Shown piece by piece: positions 8,749 to 17,075 of a stretch of DNA of 32,728 bases. The notes under the pieces are model-generated. The model saw only the letters and a program-made list of their open reading frames with translations, was not told the origin of the DNA and ran no database searches. Source of the stretch: Bacteroidia bacterium (GTDB lineage Bacteria > Bacteroidota > Bacteroidia > NS11-12g > UBA9320); assembly GCA_029253325.1 (NCBI GenBank), contig JAQWZS010000230.1, positions 1 through 32,728 on the forward strand. Reading direction: 5' to 3'. Numbering within the stretch: the stretch's first letter is position 1; every line of letters begins with the position of its first letter. Position numbers and translations under genes: made by a program.

Positions 8749-10521
8749 ATGAAACGCAACTTACTATTTATAATACTTTTAGTTTCAGTGATTAGTTCTT
8801 GTAAGAAAGAATTTTTGAATCAACCACCACTAGACCGAATTACAGAATCGGATGTTTGGAGTGATCGTGATTTGATGGATACCTACATATTCAAAATATA
8901 CGATAACATGCCTTGGGATTATTTGAAAGATTTTGGCGGTGGTGCTGGTTATGGAGCTCATCGAGATGCCTTAACTGATCTAGCTATGAGTACATACTCA
9001 TGGACACCAGCATACAATACTATTCGACCAGGGAATTGGGGTACATCAACCAATTATTGGCCATTAGATTGGTGGGGATATTACAATATCTGGAAAATTA
9101 ATTATTCCATTGAAAATATTGAACCATTAGGTGAGGATGTAATATCAAAAACAGAGAAAGATAATCGTCTAGGTGAATTATATTTTTTGAGAGCCTATTG
9201 CTATTTTGCTATGGCTAAACGTTACGGTGGTGTGCCTATCATACTGGAAACACAAGATCCAGATAATACCCCTGAAGATGAGTATTTTCCATTCAGAGAT
9301 TCTGAGGAAGCTGTTTATGATCAGGTCATTAAGGATGTCCAATTAGCATTTGATTTTTTACCAGATCGATGGTCTAGCCAAAAGGGTAGAGCTGGGAAAT
9401 GGGCTGCAAAAGCTCTTGAGTCCAGAGCTGCACTTTATGCAGCAACGATTGCAAAATATGGTACAGTTCAATTAAATGGTGTCGTTGGTATTCCGTCGGG
9501 TAAGGCATCTCAATATTTCCAGATTTCATTGGATGCTTCCAAAAAAATAATTAATGAAGGTGGATATGTACTTTTTAATCAATATCCTGATCCAGCTGAA
9601 AATTATAGTAGATTGTTTACTGATGAAACAGAAGATGAAACTATTTTCATGAAAGTATGGCTACCATATGATAAAGGACATTCGTATGATTTAAGAAATT
9701 CACCTTACAGTTATCGAGTTGATTGGGGCTCAAGTATGTCACCAACCAAAGGATTGATGGATAGTTACGAAATGTTAAATTCTGGTTTACTTCCCCGTGA
9801 GCCAAATTCTGGTTATGATCCTGACAACCCATTTGATAATCGTGATCCAAGGTTTAAGGGGACTTTACTAACGAACAATGACATCTTTCAGGGATCTCCT
9901 ATTCAAACTTGGTATGCTACTGTCAGAAATGGTGAGATTGATTACAATGCTGGTACTGGAGTAGGGAAGGATGGAATGGGTGTTCATCCTGATGCTTCAA
10001 AAACAGGTGTTTATGTTAGAAAATATCTTGCAGATGGATCTAGTCCGTTACTTATTCAACAATATTATTCAGGTCAAGATTGTATATTATTTAGATTAGG
10101 TGAGATATACTTAAATGCTGCTGAAGCTGCAATTGAACTTGGTTTGGATGGTGAAGCAAGATCTTTTATAGAACCAATTCGTATTAGAGCTGGATTGAAG
10201 CAAAATCTAGATTTTGGAACTTATTCAGGAACTGATCTTATGAACAGAATTAGAAATGAGAGAAAAATAGAGTTAGCTTTTGAAGATCATAGATATTGGG
10301 ATGTCAGAAGGTGGAGAACAGCAGAGGTTGATTTAAGTGTCATGACACAAGGGATAACATCTTTAAGATATTTGGACAATTTTGGAAACGAAACATTCAC
10401 ATATGAAATCATTGAACCAGAGCCACAAAAAACGAATTTCTTTTCAAGACATTATTACATACCAATAGGTCAAGACAGAAGAAATAATAACCCCAAACTA
10501 GTTGAAAATCCAGGTTACTAA
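8749..10521 (+). CDS. susD: SusD/RagB-family glycan-binding outer-membrane lipoprotein
   Basis: A 590-residue lipoprotein with lipobox 'VISSC' (Cys18) followed by 'KKEFLNQPPLDRITESDVW', the standard SusD opening. Later hallmarks are 'ELYFLRAYCYFAMAKRYGGVPII', 'WAAKALESRAALYAA' (TPR helices), 'LFRLGEIYLNAAEAAIELG', 'RNERKIELAFEDHRYWDVRRW' and a C-terminus of the 'YIPIGQDRRNNNPKLVENPGY' type. It forms the lid of the SusC transporter on the cell surface and binds glycan. Aromatic-rich segments in the first 110 residues (many Trp) may contribute to binding (inference). It lies 11 nt after susC and 12 nt before the PKD lipoprotein gene, with no Shine-Dalgarno but an A/T-rich leader. Confidence 0.96.
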   Translation: MKRNLLFIILLVSVISSCKKEFLNQPPLDRITESDVWSDRDLMDTYIFKIYDNMPWDYLKDFGGGAGYGAHRDALTDLAMSTYSWTPAYNTIRPGNWGTSTNYWPLDWWGYYNIWKINYSIENIEPLGEDVISKTEKDNRLGELYFLRAYCYFAMAKRYGGVPIILETQDPDNTPEDEYFPFRDSEEAVYDQVIKDVQLAFDFLPDRWSSQKGRAGKWAAKALESRAALYAATIAKYGTVQLNGVVGIPSGKASQYFQISLDASKKIINEGGYVLFNQYPDPAENYSRLFTDETEDETIFMKVWLPYDKGHSYDLRNSPYSYRVDWGSSMSPTKGLMDSYEMLNSGLLPREPNSGYDPDNPFDNRDPRFKGTLLTNNDIFQGSPIQTWYATVRNGEIDYNAGTGVGKDGMGVHPDASKTGVYVRKYLADGSSPLLIQQYYSGQDCILFRLGEIYLNAAEAAIELGLDGEARSFIEPIRIRAGLKQNLDFGTYSGTDLMNRIRNERKIELAFEDHRYWDVRRWRTAEVDLSVMTQGITSLRYLDNFGNETFTYEIIEPEPQKTNFFSRHYYIPIGQDRRNNNPKLVENPGY

Positions 10522-10533
10522 TTATTATATACC

Positions 10534-11361
10534 ATGAAATTTAAAAGATACACAGTTTACATATTACCATTAATAATAACCTTTATGGGATGTATTGAAG
10601 ATAATGACAAATTAAGTGTTACTCCTGCCAATAGTGATGCAAAATTTACTTATTCCTTAGATCCTGACAATCCTAATTTATTAACATTCAAGAGTTCGCC
10701 AAGTGTTGAAACATGGTATTCTCATTGGAACTTTGGAGATAATACATCAGCTGAGGGATTAGAAGTGCAAAAAACATTTTACCTAAAAGGAGAATATGAT
10801 GTAAAATTTAAAATATTCACCGAAGGTGGAACAGCAGAATCTACTCAAACAATAGTTATTGATAATGACTTAACAGGATCTAATTTGGTCAGTAATGGTA
10901 AGATGGACAATGATTCCTCTTGGTCTTTATTATCAATTTCTCCAGGTGTTGATATCACATTTCAAGATGGAAAAGCAACATGGAGTGGCGGTGGTTGGGG
11001 ACAAACAGGAATATATCAACAATTTAACGTTGAGGCAAATAAGACTTATCAAATACAAATGGATGTTACTGGTAGCGGAATGACAGACTGTTGGTTTGAG
11101 GTATTTATTGGATCTACAACACCCTCTGATGGAGTTGATTACACAGATGGTGGAATACGATTGGGATTGAATACGTGGGATGGGTGTGGTAGTGAACCGT
11201 TCGACGGACCATTAACAAGTTTATCCTGTAGCGTTGGTGGTGGGGATGGTTCTTTTGAATTTGATGAAGATAAAAATGTTTATATTGTCATAAGAAGTGG
11301 CGGTGCTAATTTGGGTACTTCTGGCGTTTCAATTGATAATGTGACTGTGCAAGTATTGTAA
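10534..11361 (+). CDS. PKD-domain surface lipoprotein with C-terminal carbohydrate-binding-like domain (SusE position)
   Basis: A 275-residue lipoprotein with lipobox 'TFMGC' (Cys20). Residues ~30-110 form a PKD domain ('WYSHWNFGDNTSAEGLEVQKTF', then 'GEYDVKFKIFTEGGTAES'). After residue ~115 a second domain begins 'NLVSNGKMDNDSSWSLL' and ends 'GVSIDNVTVQVL', the layout of CBM4/9-like jelly-roll domains. Position right after susD, lipidation and a glycan-binding-type domain make it the likely surface glycan-binding protein of this PUL. The substrate preference cannot be read from sequence. The domain assignment of the C-terminal half is by pattern and less sure than the PKD call. Confidence 0.85.
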   Translation: MKFKRYTVYILPLIITFMGCIEDNDKLSVTPANSDAKFTYSLDPDNPNLLTFKSSPSVETWYSHWNFGDNTSAEGLEVQKTFYLKGEYDVKFKIFTEGGTAESTQTIVIDNDLTGSNLVSNGKMDNDSSWSLLSISPGVDITFQDGKATWSGGGWGQTGIYQQFNVEANKTYQIQMDVTGSGMTDCWFEVFIGSTTPSDGVDYTDGGIRLGLNTWDGCGSEPFDGPLTSLSCSVGGGDGSFEFDEDKNVYIVIRSGGANLGTSGVSIDNVTVQVL

Positions 11362-11381
11362 AAATTTAATCTATTATTATA

Positions 11382-12419
11382 ATGAAAAGAATAATAAAAA
11401 CATTATGCATATCAATTCTATCGGTATCATCTGTTATTGCTCAGGTGAATATTACTTTTGAGTTGAATACATCAACACTTTCCAGCATTAGCCCAGAAGG
11501 CTTATTTATAGCTGGTGGAAATGGATTTGGGTTACCTGGAGATAATAGGCTATCAGATTTAGATGGTGATGGTGTATATACTATTACACTTCAAAAAGAA
11601 AGGGGCTTTTCGAGCTTTTTTATCTTTCTTAATGGAAACTGTAGTGTTTGGTCATGTAAAGAAAAATTAGCTGGCTTACCTTGTTCAGATTCTGAAAATT
11701 TTGATGATCGTTTCTTACCTCCAGTTATGTCTGATACGATAATAAAAGCTTGCTATAGTACATGTGATAATGATGGAAGCTGCACAATTATTACTGATTC
11801 TGTTGATCTTACATTTGAATTGAATACTGCTGAAATTGAAGTTGATCCGGGAGGATTATTTTTAGCGGGAGGTAGTGGTTTTGGTGTTGCTGGAGATTAT
11901 CCCATGATTGATCCAGAAGATGATGGCATTTATACTGTAACTGTAAGACGTGCCAAAGGATTTTTTAGTTATTATACTTTTCTTAATGGAAATTGTGGGG
12001 ATTGGTCATGTAAGGAAAATATCGAAGGTCAATCATGTGCTTATCCCGATGCATTTAATGATCGATTTATCCCTTCGGTTAAGGGTGATACAATAATCAA
12101 AACTTGTTTTGCTAAATGTACCAGTGATGGCTTGTGTATGATAGCAAATATTGGGCAACTAAAAATGGATAATGAATTATTTAATATTCGACCTACTTTG
12201 GTTAATGACTATATCAATGTAAGCTTTGATAATCATTATATATCGTTAGATAAAAAGATAAAAGTTGTTAATTACTCAGGTAAGATTTTTGAATCTTTGA
12301 TGTCAACGAATCAAGTTAAATTATCATTAAACACGATAGCTTATCCAAGTGGTGTTTATTTCATTACAATTCAAACTAATAATAAAATCCTAACACAGAA
12401 ATTTATTGTTCAGAAATAA
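11382..12419 (+). CDS. secreted two-repeat cysteine-rich protein with T9SS type A sorting domain, putative glycan-binding
   Basis: A 345-residue protein with signal peptide 1-21. Two homologous repeats follow at residues 22-134 and 141-252. Both run '(I/L)TFELNT', 'GGLF(I/L)AGG.GFG..GD', 'D.DGVYT(I/V)T(L/V)', 'F..FLNGNC..WSCKE...G..C', '(F)(D/N)DRF(L/I)P.V..DTIIK.C' and a closing Cys pair. Each repeat has about six Cys, suggesting disulfides outside the cell. The repeat resembles the beta-sandwich (CBM20/48-like) modules with 'AG.F..W....M.D.DGDG.Y' found in Bacteroidota surface proteins, but the central 'NGNC..WSCKE' segment is distinctive. The tail (~265-345), ending 'YPSGVYFITIQTNNKILTQKFIVQK', is a T9SS type A sorting domain. 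No enzyme motif is seen. Its place between the PKD lipoprotein and GH5 suggests a second surface binding protein (inference). Confidence 0.8.
   Translation: MKRIIKTLCISILSVSSVIAQVNITFELNTSTLSSISPEGLFIAGGNGFGLPGDNRLSDLDGDGVYTITLQKERGFSSFFIFLNGNCSVWSCKEKLAGLPCSDSENFDDRFLPPVMSDTIIKACYSTCDNDGSCTIITDSVDLTFELNTAEIEVDPGGLFLAGGSGFGVAGDYPMIDPEDDGIYTVTVRRAKGFFSYYTFLNGNCGDWSCKENIEGQSCAYPDAFNDRFIPSVKGDTIIKTCFAKCTSDGLCMIANIGQLKMDNELFNIRPTLVNDYINVSFDNHYISLDKKIKVVNYSGKIFESLMSTNQVKLSLNTIAYPSGVYFITIQTNNKILTQKFIVQK
11445..12137 (+). repeat. tandem protein-domain duplication (two ~112-residue repeats)
   Basis: Bases 11445-11783 and 11802-12137 encode two clearly homologous modules, sharing for example 'TFELNT', 'FLNGNC', 'WSCKE' and 'DTIIK', separated by a 6-residue linker. 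The nucleotide sequences have diverged, so the duplication is not recent. Confidence 0.85.
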
Positions 12420-12420
12420 A

Positions 12421-15162
12421 ATGATATATATAAAAATTAAGAAATATTTATTGCAAACTAGTCTGTTTTTCTTTATTTCATTGGGTGCCAATGCCCAACA
12501 TTTTTTGAGTACAAAAGGAAAAGCCATTGTTAATGAAAACCAAGATACCATTCTCCTGAGAGGTATGGGACTCGGTGGATGGATGGTCAAAGAAGGCTAC
12601 ATGATACAAACGAATGGTTTTGCAAATGCTCAATATGAGATAATGGATGCTATAGAAGATCTTATTGGTAAACAAAATACAGATACTTTCAATAATTTAT
12701 GGTTAACAAACCATGTTACAAAGATTGATATTGATTCACTAAAATCTTGGGGATTCAACTCTGTGCGTGTACCCATGCACTATAATTTATTTACATTACC
12801 TGTAGAAGAGGAACCCATAGAAGGACAACAAACATGGCTGACTATAGGATTCGAATTGTTAGATAGTCTTATTGATTGGTGTGAAGAAAAGGAAATGTAT
12901 GTTATTTTAGATTTACATGCAGCTCCAGGTGGACAAGGGAAAGATGCTGCTATATCAGATTATAACCCAACGAAACCATCTTTATGGGAAAGCAAGGATA
13001 ATAGAGATAAGATGGTTGCATTATGGAGAAAAATTGCTCAAAGATATGCTGATGAACAGTGGGTTGCCGGTTATGATTTATTAAATGAAACTAACTGGGA
13101 CCTTCCTGGCGGGGTTGCAATTAAAAATTTATACAAAGAAATTACAGATAGCATTCGTAGAGTTGATCAAAAACACATAATCTTTATCGAAGGGAATTGG
13201 TTTGCTAATGATTTTACTGGGTTGACACCCCCTTGGGATATTAACTTAGTTTATTCTCCACACAAGTACTGGTCGTTCAATGATCAATCATCTATAGGGA
13301 GTTTCCTAGAAATAAAAAACAAGTATAACGTACCTCTGTATCTTGGAGAAACAGGTGAAAATTCCAATGAGTGGTTTCAAAGTGCTGTCAAATTATATGA
13401 GGATAATAATATTGGGTGGGCGTGGTGGCCATTAAAAAAGATAGAATCTGTTGCAGGACCTGTATCTATCAATAAAAGTGAGGGTTATCAAATACTTTTG
13501 GATTACTGGAATAATGGGGGATCAAAGCCCTCTGTTGAATTTTCTAAAAAGGTATTGTTCCAATTAACTGAGGACTTGAAAATTGAAAATTGTCGATATC
13601 AAAAAGACGTAACTGATGCCTTGTTTAGACAGCCTTTTACTGATGAAACCATCCCCTTTTCAATACATACGATTCCAGGTATGGTATATGCACCCGATTA
13701 CGATCTGGGTAAAGCAGGTATGGCTTACGGTGATTTCGATGAAGCTAACTACTCTGTTTCAACTGGAGAATATACTGCTTGGAACAACGGATGGGCGTAT
13801 CGAAATGATGGTGTAGATATAGAAAAATGTGAAGATTTATCCAGTAACGGGTTTTCTATTGGTTTTTTAAATAGCGACGAATGGACTCAGTATGAAGTTA
13901 ATATTGAATCCGATGGGGTCTATGATTTAAATGTAAGAACAGCATCAGGAGGTTCAGGAGGCCGTATGTATTTTACTATGGATAATCAAAGTATTACAGA
14001 GTCTAAATTTGTTTACCCCTCTGGTGGTTGGCAAAAATGGGAAACTACTACTATTTCTGACATAATCTTAAACCAAGGAAATCATAAACTGAGATTTTAT
14101 GTTGATCGAGCGGGTTTTAATGTCAATAGTTTTGAATTCATAAAAAGTTCAATAAGTATAAATGATTTGACTACAAAATATCTAACTGCTGAAACATCAG
14201 ACGAGTATAATATTCAAATGAATATCAATAAGGATTTATCTTTTGATGATAAAATTAATTTAAATGATTTTCAAATTTCTGTGAACGGTTCTATCATTCC
14301 GGTAAGATCAGCATTTGTGGATCCGAATAATTCTAAAATTATTAATTTCAATCTAAACCAAATCCTTATTTATTCAGATATTATTAAAATTTCATACTCT
14401 GGAAATCAACTTAAAGCTACTGATGGGTCTGATCTTGAAGTATTTTCTTTAAAAAATGTCAGAAATACTCTGAGTTTTGTTTACCAAATACCAACAAAGA
14501 TTGAATCAGAAGACTTTACCTATCAAGAGGGTGTTGAGTTAGAAGAAACCTCAGATGTTGGCGGTGGAATGAATGTTGGGTACCTCGACCCAAATGATTA
14601 CCTTGATTATGAAATAAACGTAACTTCCTCTGGGGAGTATCAAATTAACTTTAGAACTGCTGCTCAGTTTGGAATAGGTTCGTTGAAATTACAATTTATA
14701 GATACGGCAGGTGTTTTATCACAAATTAGTAACCCTGTATTTTCATCAACTGGGGATTGGCAAAATTGGAAAACAACCAGTGAAGTAGTTCAATTAGATG
14801 CTGGTAGGTATACTATGAGGATTCTGATTACACAATCTCCTTTCAATTTAAATTGGGTCGAGTTCATAGCAAAATCTTTAAGTACACAAGATAAAATTAC
14901 TCAATCAAAATCTGTTTCATTATTTCCTAATCCGTGCAAGAATTTATTTAATATCCAATTTATCTCAGATCATATACAAGATATTAATTTATTTATTTGT
15001 GATTTTAGCGGTAAGATAATAGCTTCCAAAGACTGTTCAAAAACATTATATCTTGACGAACAAATTTCGTTAAGAGATTACCCCGTAGGAATATATCTTA
15101 TAAAATTGAGATTAGAGAATGGTTCTATATGTACAAAAAGATTAATTAAAACAAACCCATAA
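12421..15162 (+). CDS. GH5 glycoside hydrolase with two CBM6-like modules and T9SS type A sorting domain
   Basis: A 913-residue multidomain enzyme. Signal peptide 1-26 ends 'GANAQ'. The GH5 domain spans ~30-350 with 'RGMGLGGWM', 'FNSVRVPMHY', 'VILDLHAAPGGQ', the acid/base in 'LLNETNW' (Glu223) and the nucleophile in 'YLGETGEN' (Glu310). A CBM6-like module follows at ~405-575 ('SDEWTQYEVNI', 'GGWQKWETT'), then an Ig-like linker (~585-685), a second CBM6-like module at ~690-815 ('DPNDYLDYEINV', 'TGDWQNWKTT') and a sorting domain at ~835-913 ('LFPNPCKNLFNI'). It should be displayed on the cell surface and make the first cut in a beta-glucan; the GH5 subfamily is not certain (subfamily 46 is a guess). 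The ATG at 12421, one nt after the previous stop, is chosen over an upstream TTG at 12406 because of the A-rich context. Confidence 0.92.
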   Translation: MIYIKIKKYLLQTSLFFFISLGANAQHFLSTKGKAIVNENQDTILLRGMGLGGWMVKEGYMIQTNGFANAQYEIMDAIEDLIGKQNTDTFNNLWLTNHVTKIDIDSLKSWGFNSVRVPMHYNLFTLPVEEEPIEGQQTWLTIGFELLDSLIDWCEEKEMYVILDLHAAPGGQGKDAAISDYNPTKPSLWESKDNRDKMVALWRKIAQRYADEQWVAGYDLLNETNWDLPGGVAIKNLYKEITDSIRRVDQKHIIFIEGNWFANDFTGLTPPWDINLVYSPHKYWSFNDQSSIGSFLEIKNKYNVPLYLGETGENSNEWFQSAVKLYEDNNIGWAWWPLKKIESVAGPVSINKSEGYQILLDYWNNGGSKPSVEFSKKVLFQLTEDLKIENCRYQKDVTDALFRQPFTDETIPFSIHTIPGMVYAPDYDLGKAGMAYGDFDEANYSVSTGEYTAWNNGWAYRNDGVDIEKCEDLSSNGFSIGFLNSDEWTQYEVNIESDGVYDLNVRTASGGSGGRMYFTMDNQSITESKFVYPSGGWQKWETTTISDIILNQGNHKLRFYVDRAGFNVNSFEFIKSSISINDLTTKYLTAETSDEYNIQMNINKDLSFDDKINLNDFQISVNGSIIPVRSAFVDPNNSKIINFNLNQILIYSDIIKISYSGNQLKATDGSDLEVFSLKNVRNTLSFVYQIPTKIESEDFTYQEGVELEETSDVGGGMNVGYLDPNDYLDYEINVTSSGEYQINFRTAAQFGIGSLKLQFIDTAGVLSQISNPVFSSTGDWQNWKTTSEVVQLDAGRYTMRILITQSPFNLNWVEFIAKSLSTQDKITQSKSVSLFPNPCKNLFNIQFISDHIQDINLFICDFSGKIIASKDCSKTLYLDEQISLRDYPVGIYLIKLRLENGSICTKRLIKTNP

Positions 15163-15183
15163 GTATCTCTAAGATCTTAAATT

Positions 15184-17040
15184 ATGAATCGTTTGAATTA
15201 TAATGCAAAGTTAGTTTGGTTATGTTTTTTTACCATTCTATTGATGTTTTCTAACCTGTTGATAGGGAAAAATAAACATCCTTTTCAGATTCCTATTTAT
15301 GATAAGTTTCAAGTTGATTCATCAGCTTCTTATGAAGTACAGATTAATCAAATAATAAGTCTCATGTCTCTTGATGAAAAGATTGGTCAAATGACACAGG
15401 TTCGACATTTTGACGATATCAATTCAAATGATGTTACTGATAAATTTATTGGCTCTGTAATTCACACACAAGGCCCTTCACCTGGAGAGGGAGCAATGGG
15501 CTGGCAGGGAAAGTTTAAGAGACTTCAAAGTAAGGCATTGGAGACAAGATTAGGTATTCCTTTATTATTTGCAGTCGATGCCATCCATGGACAGAACACA
15601 TATAATGGTGCGACTATATTCCCACATAATATCGGAATGGGAGCAACCCATAATCCAAGGTTGATTGAAAAATCAGCAGCGATAACTGCTCTTGAAACCC
15701 AAGCTACAGGATTTAATTGGACGTTTTCTCCTTGCATAGCCATTCCATATAATGAAAAATGGGGTCGTGTTTATGAAGCGTATTCAGAAAGTACTGATTT
15801 GACCTCAAAGCTTGTGAGTGCATCTATAAGAGGATATCAAGGTGATTTGTCAGCACCACATACTGTTATGGCCACAGCAAAGCACTTTATTGGTGATGGT
15901 TCAACGGATTACGGAAAAGAGGGTGGCGAAATATCTCTAACCATGCAAGAGATCAGTCAACGATTGTTACCACCATACAAACAAGCAGTAAAAGAAGGAG
16001 TTGGTTCGATCATGGTTTCTTTTTCGTCATTGTCTGGTATACCCTTACATGCTCACAAAGAGTTAATTATGGATACGCTCAAGGATGCTATGGGTTTTGA
16101 TGGTATTGTTGTATCTGATTGGAAAGGGTATTCACGTTTTGGTAAAAATGAGATTATTAATGCAGGTGTCGATTTAATAATGGCTGTAGATGGCGACTTA
16201 AATATATTTCAATCAGGGCTAAAAAGTGCCGTCAAAAGTGGACAGGTTAATCAAAGTAGAATTAATGATGCTGTTAGACGTATTTTAAGGCAAAAATTTA
16301 GGCTAGGTTTATTTCAAAACCCTTTCCCAGATCCTAGTCTAGTATCACATATTGGTAAATCTTCCCATCGATTAATCGCAAAACAAGCCGTTAGGGAATC
16401 CCTTGTTTTACTAAAACATCAAGGTAATGTGTTACCAATTAAAAAAGATTGTAAAAAAATTGTTGTAGTAGGCGAGCATGCTGATAATGTGGGTTTGCAA
16501 TCGGGTGGTTGGACACTCGCTTGGCAAGGAGTTAGTGAAAATTATTCAAGAGCAACATCTATTCTAGAGGGTATCCAAAAAGTAGCAAAGGGACAGGTGG
16601 TTTACGATCCATATGCTCAATACAATCATTCTGATGCTGATGTCATTATCGTTGTTGTTGGAGAAACACCCTATGCTGAATTTATGGGAGATATTACTAA
16701 TGGGGAAAATAAACACCAACTAACGTTATCAAAAAAACACCAGGCCTATGTCAGTTCTTCTGTTAATAGTGAATCGAAGGTAATTACCATTTTAATTTCT
16801 GGTAGGCCCTTAATTGTATCTCAGCAGATTGAACAATCAGATGCATTTATTGCCGCATGGCTTCCAGGTTCTGAAGGGGATGGAGTTGCTGAGGTGTTAT
16901 TTGGTGAATATAATTTTACGGGGAAACTTCCTCATTCATGGCCTAAATCATTTGCAAACTTTGAGGGTAAATACGGACCTAATTTTTGGGATGAATCCAA
17001 TATTCCACTTTTTAAATATGGCTATGGTCTTCAATATTAA
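15184..17040 (+). CDS. GH3 beta-glucosidase-type exo-hydrolase
   Basis: A 618-residue two-domain GH3. A hydrophobic export segment spans ~10-29. The N-terminal barrel carries 'LSLDEKIGQMTQ', 'FAVDAIHGQN', 'GATHNP', 'ATAKHFIGDG' and the catalytic nucleophile in 'GIVVSDWKG' (Asp312). The C-terminal alpha/beta sandwich runs from ~400 ('ESLVLLKHQGNVLPIKK', 'WTLAWQG', 'AAWLPGSEGDGVAEVLFGE', 'YGYGLQY'). These features match exo-beta-1,3/1,4-glucosidases of plant and bacterial GH3 type that release glucose from oligosaccharide ends. With no T9SS tail or lipobox, a periplasmic location is likely. It lies 21 nt after the GH5 gene and 35 nt before the GH30 gene, within the PUL operon. Confidence 0.93.
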   Translation: MNRLNYNAKLVWLCFFTILLMFSNLLIGKNKHPFQIPIYDKFQVDSSASYEVQINQIISLMSLDEKIGQMTQVRHFDDINSNDVTDKFIGSVIHTQGPSPGEGAMGWQGKFKRLQSKALETRLGIPLLFAVDAIHGQNTYNGATIFPHNIGMGATHNPRLIEKSAAITALETQATGFNWTFSPCIAIPYNEKWGRVYEAYSESTDLTSKLVSASIRGYQGDLSAPHTVMATAKHFIGDGSTDYGKEGGEISLTMQEISQRLLPPYKQAVKEGVGSIMVSFSSLSGIPLHAHKELIMDTLKDAMGFDGIVVSDWKGYSRFGKNEIINAGVDLIMAVDGDLNIFQSGLKSAVKSGQVNQSRINDAVRRILRQKFRLGLFQNPFPDPSLVSHIGKSSHRLIAKQAVRESLVLLKHQGNVLPIKKDCKKIVVVGEHADNVGLQSGGWTLAWQGVSENYSRATSILEGIQKVAKGQVVYDPYAQYNHSDADVIIVVVGETPYAEFMGDITNGENKHQLTLSKKHQAYVSSSVNSESKVITILISGRPLIVSQQIEQSDAFIAAWLPGSEGDGVAEVLFGEYNFTGKLPHSWPKSFANFEGKYGPNFWDESNIPLFKYGYGLQY

Positions 17041-17075
17041 ATTTGCACTATGTATTGTATAACTAAGCTATTTTT

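Noticed and set aside
12406..12420. TTG start five codons upstream for the GH5 gene
   Set aside because: It would overlap the preceding gene by 14 nt; the ATG at 12421 has an A-rich context and yields a complete signal peptide.
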